The notes under the pieces were generated by a model. That model was not told the DNA's origin. It saw nothing but the letters and a program-made list of their open reading frames with translations, and did no database searches. Shown here in pieces: positions 35,108 to 46,889 of a DNA stretch of 64,000 nucleotides. Position 1 is the first letter of the stretch; each line of letters begins with the position of its first letter. The DNA is taken from contig NC_081412.1 in the NCBI RefSeq assembly GCF_030272615.1, positions 19,383,932-19,447,931 on the forward strand. The letters run 5' to 3'. The translations under genes and the position numbers were made by a program. The stretch comes from Cryptomeria japonica. Taxonomy: Eukaryota > Streptophyta > Pinopsida > Cupressales > Cupressaceae.

Positions 35108-36545
35108 ATGGTTGAAACCCATTCCCAAAAATCTAGGAGAGAAGATAAAGAAGCTCAAGGGTCTGTAAACATGAGTGGCTATGAGTACAACAATGATATC
35201 TTTTTGAATTATGATCATACCACATTACCTGACATGGACATCTATAGAAACATTCAAAATGTTGAGAGCATGGATAATACAAACAACAACGATACACACA
35301 ATGACAATATGGACAACATTTCAGTACATTCAACAGAAGTGGAAGACTCTATTATGGATCCCCATTTTAATAGATTGGTTGAGGAAATCATGAGAAGAGA
35401 AAGACAATATTTATTACAAGTGATGGCACAAAGTGGAGCTAAGATACCTCATGATTTTGACATGTCTCAAATAGTAAAAAATTGACCTATGCAAGAAAGT
35501 CAACTCAACATGGATCAAAGGAGACCTAATAGTGGAGGTACTAGAGGACCATGTTTCATGCCTAAGTCACCATCATCTTTGTTTCAAAAACCTAAGGCCC
35601 CATATACACATCGTCAAGCTTATGATACTCATGAAAGAGCATCTCATGAACAAATCTGTCTACACAGACCATTATGGAAGTCTTATGTAGATAAATACAC
35701 TCAAATGCATACCAATGCTAAGGACCAACCTCTGAAACAATTGGATATCCAGAGGCATGCTCAAAATTTGGACACAAGAAAACCCCGTGTCAAATTTGGG
35801 GGTACTACACAAGAACAAACTCATGACATGCCTGTAGAATATGATATGCATGGACAAAGAAGATATTCCATTCCTCATTATGACTCTATACCAAGTGTTA
35901 CCTATACACAGTATCATTAATAACCTCCTCCATATGAACATGCTTATGATCAATACCATCCATATATGCAGTATCCTCCTCCTCCACTCGGTGGTTTAGG
36001 CATGGGATATGGTCCAAGAAGTTGATCTCCACCGAAAAACAATTTGGAACATCAAATAAAGGACTTACAAAAGAAAATGGAGGATATTAATACACCAAAG
36101 ACAACTTACACAATGAGAGAGATATGTCCCTATCCATTTGACAAAAGCATTCCAATGCCTCCTTTCCATACACATTTTGTAACACCAAAGTTTGATAAGT
36201 ACATAGGCAAAGGAGACCCTAAGGCATATATAAGACATTTTTTCACAACTTGCATTGAGGTAGCAGTAGAAGAAACATACTTGATGAGATTGTTCCCACA
36301 AAGCTTAGGTGAACAAGCTAAGGAATGGTTCTCCCATCTTCCACGTGGAATTAAGTCTTGGGGTGATCTAGCAGAAGCTTTCATACAACATTTCTCATAT
36401 AACATAGAGACAGATATATCAGTTACCACTTTGTGCAACACTAAACAAAAGGATGGGGAGTCATTTTCATCATTCTTACAAAGATGGAGGAATTTAGCTA
36501 GTAGATGCTCTTGTGAAATTCCACAGAAACATTTATTGTAGAGAT
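35108..36545 (+). pseudogene. Gypsy Tat/Ogre-like gag, broken
   Basis: The frame starts MVETHSQKSRREDKEAQ. It has an Asn/Asp-rich N-terminal part, a stop near 35483, a linker with His/Pro-rich sequence, and then (36044-36541) a clear capsid-type domain: ICPYPFDKSIPMPPF, FVTPKFDKYIGKGDP, LFPQSLGEQAKEWFSHLP, and SFSSFLQRWRNLASRC. These are hallmark phrases of plant Gypsy gag (retrotransposon gag family). Stops at 35483 (TGA), about 35918 (TAA TAA), about 36022 (TGA) and 36539 (TAG) disable it. Further gag text continues in another frame to about 36930. Confidence 0.8.
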
Positions 36546-36930
36546 GTTCACCCAGAATGTCAATAGAGAAATTGGTTATGACTTGAGGAAAGCTTGTTTG
36601 TCCACCTTTAAGGATGCCATTGAGAAAGCCTTAGCAACATAGAAGGTCTTAATTGGGAAAGGATTCATTAAGATATTCAAAGAAAACAAAGAGGACTTTA
36701 AAGGAAAAGACAAGCCATGATTTTGGAACAAAAACAAGAACATCGTAAATGATGGTGTTGTTGATGCTAACACAGTGAGACCAAAAATCATTCTTTCTGG
36801 ATCAAGTTATACAAACAACCAAGTGAATACTCAAGCAACTTCAAAACCACAAAGGAAATACACCCCATTGGGAGAACCACTTGAATCAGCTTTCAAGAAG
36901 CTAGTGGCAAACAAGATAATAAAATTCCAG
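36546..36930 (+). pseudogene. Gag continuation in shifted frame
   Basis: EMFTQNVNREIGYDLRKACL and FKDAIEKALAT read on from the capsid domain, with a TAG near 36642 and a TGA at 36718. The frame then gives a basic linker with SKPQRKYTPLGEPLESAFKK before the zinc-knuckle region. Confidence 0.6.
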
Positions 36931-38060
36931 AAAATCCTCCATATGAGCCAAAAGTCAAACCAAATTGGTGGAATGATGATGAGTACTACAAATATCACAA
37001 GAACAAGGGACATAAAAAAAGAAATTGCCATCAGTTGAAAAACATTATACAAGATCTTATTGATAGAGGTGACATTGAGATCGAAGGACATACATCCAAT
37101 CAAGAACATGAGATGTTTAAGGAACCATTTTCTACACATGACAAGGGAAAATACAAAGCCACAGATGATCAAGCCAACTATACCAAAGCATCCTATAACT
37201 ATGATTCAGGTGTTAACACATTTCGATACAATTATGTCTCTACCATTATTATAAAAGAAAAAACGCCTAAAAATTCTACCCAAAGACCCAAATTTGTCCT
37301 AAAAGGCATTGGACCTTCTTCCGAATCTACCTCCAAATGTAATGTCACAACTCGTCGAGGTAATGTCACTTTCCAAGGTGCTCCAGCTAAAACTACCACT
37401 TCCTTAAAAACCAAACTTGAGTATGACCTAGTAGAACAATTAGGGAGAATGTCCGTGCTTATCTCCATCCTTGAGCTTTTATGCATATCCTCTGCACATA
37501 AAGCCATCCTTGATAAAACTTTGAGAGAAACTTTTGTCCCCACTAATCTGAATGTGGACCAATTTCAATTCATGGTGGGATACCTTTCCATTCCGCATTC
37601 CCTTACATTCACCGAAGCTGACGACGCATCTGTAAGTCAACTGCATAATGCACCTATACACATTGAAGCCTTCCTACACAAACATCAAATAAAACGAGTC
37701 CTGGTAGATGGAGGAGCAGGTCTGAACATTTGTACATTGAATAAAATTAAACAATCGGGATATTTTGACAACGCTATGAATTCTACACATGCAATCACCA
37801 TCAAGGCATATGATGACGAAGATCATTCATCTAAAGGAACAATAACCTTACCTCTCAGAGTTGGGCCAGTTATGAAGGATGTGGTTTGTCAAGTCCTAGA
37901 CCTCGATCTCACATACAACATACTCTTGGGACACCCATGGATTCATGAAATGAGAGTTGTTCCATCTACATATCACCAATGTATCAAGCTCCCATACAAT
38001 GAAGTTGAAGTGACCGTCAAAGATAATCCAAACCCATTCATATATTGCAACTATCTATGA
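36930..38060 (+). pseudogene. Gypsy zinc-knuckle remnant and aspartic protease, open frame
   Basis: The frame enters with YYKYHKNKGHKKRNCHQLKN (a CCHC knuckle with the first Cys pair replaced by Tyr and His), then continues from MKNIIQDLIDRG at 37035 without a stop to 38060. The protease lies at about residues 220-320: RVLVDGGAGLNI carries the catalytic D-G motif in the D-G-G-A form usual for Tat/Ogre elements, and YNILLGHPWIHEM is the second conserved strand (LLGHPW). It would cleave the gag-pol precursor. Sequence ends just after the protease; the expected reverse transcriptase does not follow. Confidence 0.75.
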
Positions 38061-39050
38061 CCTAGATCAGAAATAATAATCGCATTCAATTGAGAGGTTG
38101 TTCCTTCACCAACTTATGTTGATCTAGAATCATTGTAAGATTCTACATCAAAGCAAACAGAGATCAAAGAAAAGTTCAAGTTTAAAAAGACATGGGATGT
38201 GGTGAGTATATCTTTCATGTTGATCAACTCCCACTATCTCCTAAGGGATTTAGTCGACATGAAAAATCAATGAACAATTTGCAATGCCAAGGAATTGGGT
38301 GTGAACCACCTAGTGTTGTGGCTACTAAGTTTGAATACAAATCTCCTCTAGTGGTGCAAGCAACTCTTGATATCAATAGTCCTAAGAGCGGTTCCAACAA
38401 AGAATCTATTGATAATATCACCAACCCTCTTGAGAACTCACATAGCCTTACCATTTAATCCACTCATTCCATTTCCACTCCTCTCCTAGACTTGGATAAA
38501 AAAGAATCAGAAAATCCCTTACTCATTGGGGATGAAAAATCAAGCTTTGAAAAGAAAAATCTAAAAGTCAAAAATAAAGATCTAAGTCCTTTAGTTCAAC
38601 TCAAAATCAAAAGCTACTGGACTTTGAAAAAATCAAGGTCAAGAATAAGAATCCTATGAAATAAAAAGAGAAAGAGATGATCTCCCCTAATATCAAAATA
38701 ACTGGGGGCAAAAGTTCTATAATTTTAAGTCAAAAAGCATACTTGTTGATCCTAAGTCTCCATCATGCTATCCTACTTTCACTTCTTTTCACAATCATAA
38801 GCCTTCATCACTCATCCACTTGTTCCGAACATCCTTTTCCTTCTCACGATACATCATGGACCTTTAATGGAGCTTCCTCAAAGGAGTTTTTTATCAGGGA
38901 TGCCCAAACTTCTTTAGGTGACATGCACATGGGACTATATAGTCCACACACTAGTAATTCTATCTCAGTTCCTTTATCAAGGAAGACAGTCACTTGAGCT
39001 ACAAATCATTCGTTAAAGGAATGATGCAACTACAATCATAAGATAAATCC
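38061..39050 (+). pseudogene. Linker after protease; reverse transcriptase, RNase H and integrase core missing
   Basis: A short frame (38192-38458, GCGEYIFHVDQLPLSPKG onwards) resembles the protease-RT linker. After it come only unreadable Ser/Lys-rich pieces. In an intact element roughly 3 kb of pol would sit here. No YVDD-type RT box or DDE integrase motif was seen on either strand. Confidence 0.55.
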
Positions 39051-39054
39051 TCAC

Positions 39055-39261
39055 ACATTCAAGGTAGGTGACTTAGTTCTCAAGGAAAATCTTAAAAATC
39101 AGCAAGACAGACAGAAGAAGGGCAAGTTCAAACCAAATTGGCTTGGTCCTTACATCATCACAATAGTTTATGGATTAGGTGCATATCATCTTTCAACACT
39201 AGAAGGAGAACCTTTCGATGATCCTATCAACAACATGCACCTTTGCAAGTTTTACACATAG
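39055..39261 (+). pseudogene. C-terminal tail of Gypsy integrase
   Basis: The frame reads FKVGDLVLKENL, KKGKFKPNWLGPYII and EGEPFDDPINNMHLCKFYT then stop. It has the GDLVL...GPY...N..LK.FY pattern of the GPY/F module at the end of plant Gypsy integrases. This places the right edge of a large internal pol deletion close upstream. Confidence 0.75.
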
Positions 39262-40939
39262 CTCTTTAGCATATCCTAATTCAAAAATACAAAAAAATAT
39301 CAAAATACAAAAAAAAATCGTTACTTGGTGAAAACCTGGCAAACAGGCGCCTTGTGACACACAAAAAAAAGTAAAGAGAAATAAATCTGTCCAAAGGTGA
39401 AAACCACTTCGGTGGCGCCCTGGGCAAGTACCAAGGTGAAAACCAGGTTATTGGCACCATGTGTAGAGACATTGCTCCTCCCTCCTTTAGGATTTAATCT
39501 CATCCTTTCACTTTGCACACACTCACAACCTATTCATCCATAATAAACTTACCCATTCCCATCATGGCTTGTTATTGATCTACCTAAGATTGGCTAGCCA
39601 TTCATAATAATCCCTCCTTTTAACCCTTTCCATCCATAATAAATCAGCTCCTATCTGTGGCTAAGGAAAATCCTAAGTCTAGTGATGGGTTTGGAACTAA
39701 GAGCATCACACGTTCCGAGGAGTACAGTTTCTTCCAGTTTTCTTCTGTCTATCCACGCACAATCCACAATAAAGCAACACTTGCATCACAGATCTGCAAT
39801 AGAGTTGTGTATTCTCTGCAATAAAGTATCAGTTTCATGGATTCAGTCAGTTTCAGATGAGACAACAACAACAATAGGCTTCAACAAATCAAATCTTTCA
39901 ATAGACTTAAATAACATTATGTTTTAGTGCTATCTATCCTTTTGTGAAGGAAAACATTGTGACCACAATATAATAGGCTTATAAAAGTGACAAGAGACAC
40001 TAAACTTCAGGACTATAGTGAATGTTGGTGTCGAGTCTTGGTTTTCTTTTGATTTTATCTTTTGGTGGTATGTCTTTTAACTTTTCTGGGATGTCTCCGA
40101 CTAGAGATTCTATCTCGAGGATGCCGTTGACTAGAAAGGCGAGGATGGGGTATCGTCACCTATTTTTTTCTTTGTTGTCTACGTATTGTCTCTTAGTAAT
40201 GCTATGACTTGTCCAAGGATATGAGGACACTATGAGTCTAGTGTGAACTGGGGAATTCCTTGTTTGCGACTATCTGATCTCCATGCAATTAGGTATAATG
40301 ACTTTCTGGGTTGAACCTATATCTGGATCGTCATAACCTATTTGCCATAATAAATCTCAATGATGATAATAACACAAGAAGCTCTTTCACTTCCATATCT
40401 TCTATCTTCCATCCCCCTTGTTTGATTGACCTCCATCATCCCTCCTGAGTCCATGTAGCCCACTACCACATGACTGAGTATAATGACACGCCAAAAATAT
40501 CTACATTTCATGTAGTTTACACCTACATTTACCACATATTAGCATTTCATACATACATATAGATAACACAATTGCATCACATCCTGCACACAACACATGT
40601 TAGCACATTTTACATTCTCATCATGTAAATAGTTATTTGCATTATCATATACATCTACATTTCATACATTCACATTCAAATTTGCATAACATATAAAACA
40701 TAAAAGAACAAAAAAATATTGCATTTCATCGTGTACATATTTTCATCCATATCATAAAATCATCATCCTCAAACATATAGAAGTATCACATAGGTACACA
40801 TGCATATAGTTGTCACAAGTATGAATCATCTCATATATATATCTCAAAATCATGTGTCATGATACAATGATGTCAAAATATATATGGCTACACAATCACC
40901 CGAAGGTGTCTACATCATCATACAAAAATGTTACAAAAC
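39262..40939 (+). other. Post-pol untranslated region of the Gypsy element
   Basis: The phrases GTGAAAACCTGGCAAACAGG and GGTGAAAACCACTTCGG (39330-39440) are tandem-like, and 'aaatctgtccaaaggtg' fits the region after pol in Tat-type elements. From 40460 on, the sequence is rich in ACATTTCATACAT repeats. No gene is supported. Confidence 0.5.
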
Positions 40940-41141
40940 TGATACATAGGGAGCCCTCTAAGGATATGATGAACTCCCTCCCTTGGAGCTAGCTGGCCTC
41001 GACAGAGTCTAAGCCCTGGAAGGACCTGCCCCAAGATCATCTCTCTTGCCCTCTCTATCTGGTGGTGGTGGAGGACCCATGACCCCACCACTAGAGGCCT
41101 ATTTTCTGTGTCTCCCTCTAGTGGTCGTCGTAGGGTACTCC
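40940..41141 (-). pseudogene. C-terminal tail of the antisense plant-mobile-domain ORF
   Basis: On the minus strand it reads RGRHRK, then SGGVMGPPPPPDREGKRDDL, a proline-rich tail. It joins 54054-55361 when the transposon at 41142-54053 is removed. Confidence 0.5.
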
Positions 41142-41170
41142 CACATTAATGGTTCGCACTTTTGCCAACA
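41142..41170 (+). repeat. Left terminal inverted repeat of the candidate transposon
   Basis: CACATTAATGGTTCGCAC then TTTTGCCA. A second copy in reverse (GCAAAAGTGGC, near 41181-41193) can pair with it to form a terminal hairpin. Confidence 0.65.
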
Positions 41171-41199
41171 AAGGAAATTAGCAAAAGTGGCAAAATTAT

Positions 41200-41480
41200 T
41201 TTTTGGGGGGTTCGAGAAAAATAGGGTGGTTTGTTCGAACTACCCCTCAGGGTTCGAGCGAGCCCGCCATCGGTCGTGGGTTCGCTCGAACCGCAGGTGG
41301 ATTTTGGGTTTGAGTGAACCCCTTAAAATATTAATATTTTAAGGGGTTTGAGCAAACACCCCCTTCGCTCAAACCAAGTTTTAATTAGGTTTTTGGAAAC
41401 TTTTATAAATAGCGATTGTGACAGTTAAAGTGTCATTGTCGAAGTTGGCTTTTTATGTCCAGTGGGGGTTAGATCGAACC
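41200..41480. repeat. Left subterminal GGTTCG palindrome cluster
   Basis: GGGTTCGAGCGAGCCC, GGGTTCGCTCGAACC, TTTGTTCGAACTAC, GGGTTTGAGTGAACCCC and related forms recur within about 280 bp. There is also a perfect AAGGGG-type hairpin (CCCCTTAAAATATTAATATTTTAAGGGG, whose arms are 41319-41346). Such clusters are typical transposase-binding regions, but this role is inferred. Confidence 0.6.
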
Positions 41481-42003
41481 AGACGTCAGCATCATGTCAC
41501 CGTGCTTTGTCTGTAGGAGCTAACGTGTCTCATATTTCAGTTTTTGACCTAAATTATTTCAGGTGCACAAAATAACCCTTTTTTTGGTTTAATAATGTCT
41601 TTTTTTATTAAATTAATAAATAATTTGTTTGTTAATTTATTTTTTTAATTAAAAAATTGTATAGTTATTGTTTTTCGGCATTTTAGAAAAATGTTTGATA
41701 GTTTATTATTTTTCATTATTTTACAAAAATGTTTGATAATTTAATGTTTTGATTGAAATGTGTCAATTTATTTTTAAAATTACATAACTGTATATATGTA
41801 TTTTTTTTCAACATTTTAAAAAATTGTTATGAAAAACATAGAAAACTAAGGTACTAAATTAGAACTTAGAAAAACATTAGCAAAAAAAGAAACTTAGAAA
41901 AATGTCACAAACTTAAATATAATAAATTAAACGTTCGAAAAATTAATAAATTTTAATTTAAAAAAACATTAGAAAATTTAGATAACAAATTAGACAAAAT
42001 AAA

Positions 42004-43860
42004 TCCTCTATAATGTGACCCATTTTCACATCCTATTACATGCACAACATGACCCCTTAAGAACACATATGCCCCTGATGACACTATACATTCCCTTAGG
42101 ACCATAGAGGATCACATAGTGGACCCTAAGGGGTCACGCGTGGTCCTAATGGGTCACACATGTGTTAACACATGCATGACTCTTAGGACCGCATGTAACC
42201 CCTTATAAAAGCCTAGTGTGTTCGACATACCCCTTAGTCCATTACATAGTGTCCTAAGAGGTCATATGTGGTCCTAAGGGGTCACACACATGTGTGACCC
42301 CTTAGGACCACGCATGACCCCTTATAACATCCTAGTGTACATACGACCTTCCCTTTAGGATCACATAGTGTCCTAAGGGGTCATATGTAGTCCTAGGAGT
42401 CACACATGTGTTCTAACACATGCATGACCCCTTAGAACTGCATATGACACCTTATAAAATCCCAGTGTGAACTACATACCCCATACTCCATCACATAGTG
42501 TCCTAAGGGGTCATATGTGGTCCTAAGGGGTCACACATGCGTTAACACATGCATGACCCCTTAGGACCACATATGACCCCTTATAACATCCTAGTGAATA
42601 TACGACATTCCCCTTAGGATCACATATATGTGGTCCTAAGGGGTCACACATGTGTTCTAACACACATGTGTGACCCCTTAGAACCGCATATGACCCCTTA
42701 GTCCATCACATAGTGTCCTAAGGGGTCGTATGTGGTCTTAAGGGGTCATGCATGCGTTAACACATGCTTGACCCCTTAGGAGAACATATGACCCCTTATG
42801 ACATCCTAGTGAACATACGACATTCCCCTTAGGATCACATATATGTGGTTATAGGGGGTCACACATGTGTTCTAACACACATGCATGACCCCAGGTTAGA
42901 TCCGCATATGACCCCTCAGTCCATCACATAGTGTCCTAAGGGATCATATGTGGTCCTAAGGGGTCATGCATGTGTTAACACGTGCATGACCCCTTAGGAG
43001 GTCACATATGAGCCCTTATAACATGCGTGACCCCTTAGAATCGCATATGACCCCCTATAAAATCCTAGTGTGAACAGCATACCCCTAAGTCCATCACATA
43101 GAGTCCTAAGGGGTCGTATGTGATCCTAAGGGGTCACGCATGCATTAACACATGCACGTGACCCCTTAGGACCACATATGACTCCTTATAACATCATAGT
43201 GTACATATGACATTCCCCTTAGGATCACATAGTGTCCTAAGGGGTTGTATGTGGTCCTAAGGGGTCACACATGTGTTATAACACATGTGTGACCCCTTAG
43301 AACCGCATATGACCTCTTATAAAATCCTAGTGTGAATGACATACCCCTTAGTCCATCACATAGTGTCTTAAGGGGTTGTATGTGGTCCTAAGGGGTCACA
43401 CATGCATTAACACATGCGTGACCCCTTTGTAGGTCACATATGACCCCTTATAACATCCAAGTGTACATATGACATTCCCCTTAGGATCACATAGTGTCCT
43501 AAAGGGTCACACGTGTTATAACACATGTGTGACCCCTTAGAACCGCATATGACCCCTTATAAAATCCTAGTGTGAACAACATACCCCTTAGTCCATCAGA
43601 TAGAGTCCTAAGGGGTCGTATGTGGTCCTAAGGGGTCACGCGTGCGTTAACACATGCGTGACCCCTTAGGACCACATATGACCCCTTATAACATCCTAGT
43701 GTCCATATGACATTCCCCTTAGGATCACATAGTGTCCTAAGGGGTCATATGTGGTCCTAAGGAGTCACACGTGTTATAACACATGCGTGACCCCTTATAA
43801 AATCCTAGTGTGAATGACATACACCTTAGTCCATCACATACACCTTAGTCTACTTTTTTG
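42004..43860. repeat. Tandem array of palindrome-rich units, about 200-260 bp each
   Basis: About eight irregular units carry the phrase 'atcctagtgtgaa(c/t)(a/g)acataccccttagtccatcacatagtg' (for example 42211, 42466, 43066, 43325, 43563, 43803). Each unit contains GACCCCTTAGGACCACATATGACCCCTTAT and its reverse form TAAGGGGTCATATGTGGTCCTAAGGGGTC around ACACATG...CATGTGT centres, so long hairpins can form within and between units. No reading frame persists through it. Confidence 0.85.
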
Positions 43861-43974
43861 AGATATGGAGTTCAATAACAAAAAAATTGTCAAAAAATTT
43901 AGAGACTTATTGCATTCCATGTTATATATCATGTTCTTGAATTTTTTATGTATTTCAAAGATTTAAATATACAC

Positions 43975-44165
43975 ATGTTAGATCTCTCTATCTCTCTGAA
44001 ATATATGTTATCTCTCTCTCTCTCTTTGAAATATTTGAATTTTTTATGTATTATTGAAGATTTAAATTTTTTACAATGAAAATGATCTCTCTCTCTCATG
44101 AAGATTTATATGTATAATCTCTCTCTCTCTCATGAAAATGATCTCTCTCTCTTTGCAATTTAACT
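43975..44165. repeat. CT/GA microsatellite cluster
   Basis: Several runs of TCTCTCTCTC separated by 20-40 bases of AT-rich sequence ('gaaatatttgaattttttatgta' twice). It lies directly before the companion ORF. Confidence 0.85.
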
Positions 44166-44258
44166 GATTTTAATTTTTAATGTTTTGAATTGAATGCACT
44201 TCATGTGTGTGTGTGTGCTTACATATTTATTTTAACTTTATGACATGTACCTAGATAG

Positions 44259-45767
44259 ATGGCATCCCAAGATATACCTTCATAGGCTCCTGATCAGGAT
44301 CCACCTACATAGGCTCCTGATCAGGAGCCACACATTGATGATGTTGATCCTCCACAGCAGGATCCCCCCTTGCCCGACATTGCTACTATTTTCCAGTACA
44401 GTGATCATGAGCTGTATACGTTGAGGGTCATATTAGATGACCCCCGTACTGATGGTGTGTACAAGAGTACATGCACATCCATTTTTGATAGTTTGCGAAC
44501 ATTGAGGGACCTCTTAGTTTCTCACACTTCATTCTCACCTGAGGTTATAGAGGATATTTATACACAGTTGAGGAGTGAGGTGAGGGGTCCTCATTCTTTT
44601 GCTAATGTGGTGAGGGTGGTCTCAAAGGAGACCATCAAGGAGAGATGCTTTCCACAGTATCAGGAGAAGAGTAAGGTGAGAGGATATCAGGTCACGAGAT
44701 GTATCGACCCATGGGTTGCATCATTGATTTACCCACGCTTCTTAGCTGCACATGGTCATTATCCTAATAAAGACCAAATACCATTATACTTTGCACAACA
44801 GGTATTTGTTGAGGTTCATTGTCAGATGAAACCAAACTACCTTGATATTCTAGGATATTATGGATAGGGGAGGGCCAGGATTGCTGATAGAGATGCATAT
44901 CATAGGCGTGATAGAGCTCCACCTAGACACAGGGACCTTGTTGGCCAGAGATTTCTTGCAGTAGTCCCAGCCATGGCCCCCATGGCGGATCACATTGTGA
45001 TTGCTTCTCAAAGAGAAGCAATTGATAGGATTGGATAGATTGCATCAGCAGTAGCCACCATATCATCTGACAGGCTGGGCAGATATATGATGAGTTGACC
45101 ATGTTCGCGATCATCCATAGATCATGCATCTTCTAGTCATGGGGGGGCTTTAGATTCAAATGAACGGTATATTACTGCTGGCATCCCCTCCTCAGATGAG
45201 GTAGCAACTATAGTCAGAGGTAGTAGACATGTACAGATGTCACAGTAATTATCTGAGGACCTACTACATGCTTACAATTTTATTTCATCTCGACTTGGGA
45301 TACCATTGGCTGATGTTAGAGAGGAGATTCTCAGAGATGGGTAGGCTACCACTGCATTGGTGCATACCCCGAGGTAGTCACAACATTCTCATCACTCTAC
45401 GCATGCTCCAGGCACTGACCCACCTACATATCACTCTGTTGCTGCAGAGGAGGAGACACGAGCTGACCGGGTCCATATCATAGATGAGGGCTTGGATTCA
45501 TTTGAGGAGGAGATACGAGTTGATCAGGTCCATATCACAGATGAGGGCTTGGACTCATTTGAGGAGCAGCTACGACATTTGAGCCATACTAGGTTTATGG
45601 ACATGCTACTATAGTCAGACACTTCATCCATGATGCCCAGTCATCTAGTTAGCCCCTTGCACTCCTCAATGATACATACAACCAGAGAGAGATATGCAGG
45701 CACGAGTGATGTTGTTGATATGGTCACATGACAGGATCAGACTATACAGCCTACTCCTGATACACAG
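44259..45767 (+). pseudogene. Companion ORF of the candidate transposon, unknown family
   Basis: One frame from ATG 44259 runs about 500 codons to a consensus donor ACACAG|GTATGT at 45767/45768. It begins with a duplicated APDQDPPT / APDQEPH segment. A folded region follows (DIATIFQYSDHELYTLRVIL, HSFANVVRVVSKETIKERCF, VTRCIDPWVASLIYPRFL), then a charged tail with repeated DEGLDSFEE segments. Only substitutions interrupt it: TAG near 44282, 44312, 44865, 45036, 45342, 45375 and 45612, plus two TGA and one TAA; the frame is never shifted. Small exons may follow (46004-46034, 46194-46276). It is convergent with the transposase-like gene. It could be a second transposition protein; no known domain is recognised. 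Confidence 0.55.
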
Positions 45768-46324
45768 GTATGTACATGTACATGTGTGTTTAAATTTTTA
45801 TAAGATATGAATACATGTTTTAATATAGGATAAATCTATATATAGATCATGTTTAATAAATAATCTAGTTCTAAGTTTTAATTTGTAGATCATTTAAATT
45901 GATCATGGACTAATCCTTAAATACATATATATGTACACATGTATGTATAATAGTTAGCTCATGTCACTCCTTACTTGAGCTCTAGCAAGTGTGTTGTGTG
46001 TAGGAGAGATTCTTTCGATGATGTTAGTGGACAGGTTAGTTATGGTTTTTGGTACATATATGTACATGTATGTATACATGTACATTACAATTTATATTTA
46101 AATTTTGATTTAACTCTACTTGGATTTGATGCACACGTGTCTAGAGAGATAGATATATTACATTTAATATTTAAATAAATTCTACTTTTGCAGGGGTCTA
46201 TTGGACATCTAGACTCTCACCAGGACTCTCCCTCAGATGGTCTCTCAGTTCGTGGCCGACATGATCCCTGTTGATTTGCTCCAGACTTTATAGCTCATTT
46301 ACATTTATCTTTTTATAGACTTTC

Positions 46325-46885
46325 ATATTATATATATTCATGCATGTACATGAAGTTTAGACTAGATTATACTTTATACCTGGTTTGTGTTTGATCAGAT
46401 TATATATATTTCATGCATGTATGGAGTTTAGACTAGATTATACTTTATACCTTGTTTGTGTTTGATCAAATTATATATATTTCATGCATGTATGCAGTTT
46501 AGACTAGATTATACTTTATACCTGGTTTGTGTTTGATCAGATTATATATATTTCATGCATCATGTATGAAGTTTAGACAAGATTATATTCTTTATACCTC
46601 GTTTACATGTTTGATCAGATTGTATATTTCATGCATGTATGAAGTTTAGACTGGATTATACTTTATACCTGGTTGTGTTTGATCAGATTATATATATTTC
46701 ATGCATCATGCATGAAGTTTAGACTAGATTATATTCTTTATACCTCATTTACATGTTTGATCATATTGTATATTTCATGCATGTATGAAGTTTAGACTAG
46801 ATTATACTTTATACCTAGTTGTGTTTGATCAGATTATATATATTTCCTGCATCATGTAATATGAAGTTTGGACTAGAGATTATAT
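46325..46885. repeat. Tandem array of about eight 71-75 bp units
   Basis: The phrase GTTTAGACTAGATTATACTT starts units at 46355, 46426, 46497, 46571, 46644, 46717, 46790 and (diverged) 46865. Between them lies 'tttgatcagattatatatatttcatgcatgtatgaa'. It occupies the intergenic gap between the two convergent transposon genes. Confidence 0.9.
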
Positions 46886-46889
46886 ATTT

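Noticed and set aside
37232-37661. Minus-strand frames opposite the protease ORF
   Set aside because: The plus strand carries recognisable protease motifs; the minus frames have none.
42004-43860. CRISPR-like array
   Set aside because: Units are 200-260 bp, internally palindromic and irregular, with no constant short repeat and unique spacers; the context is a plant transposon.
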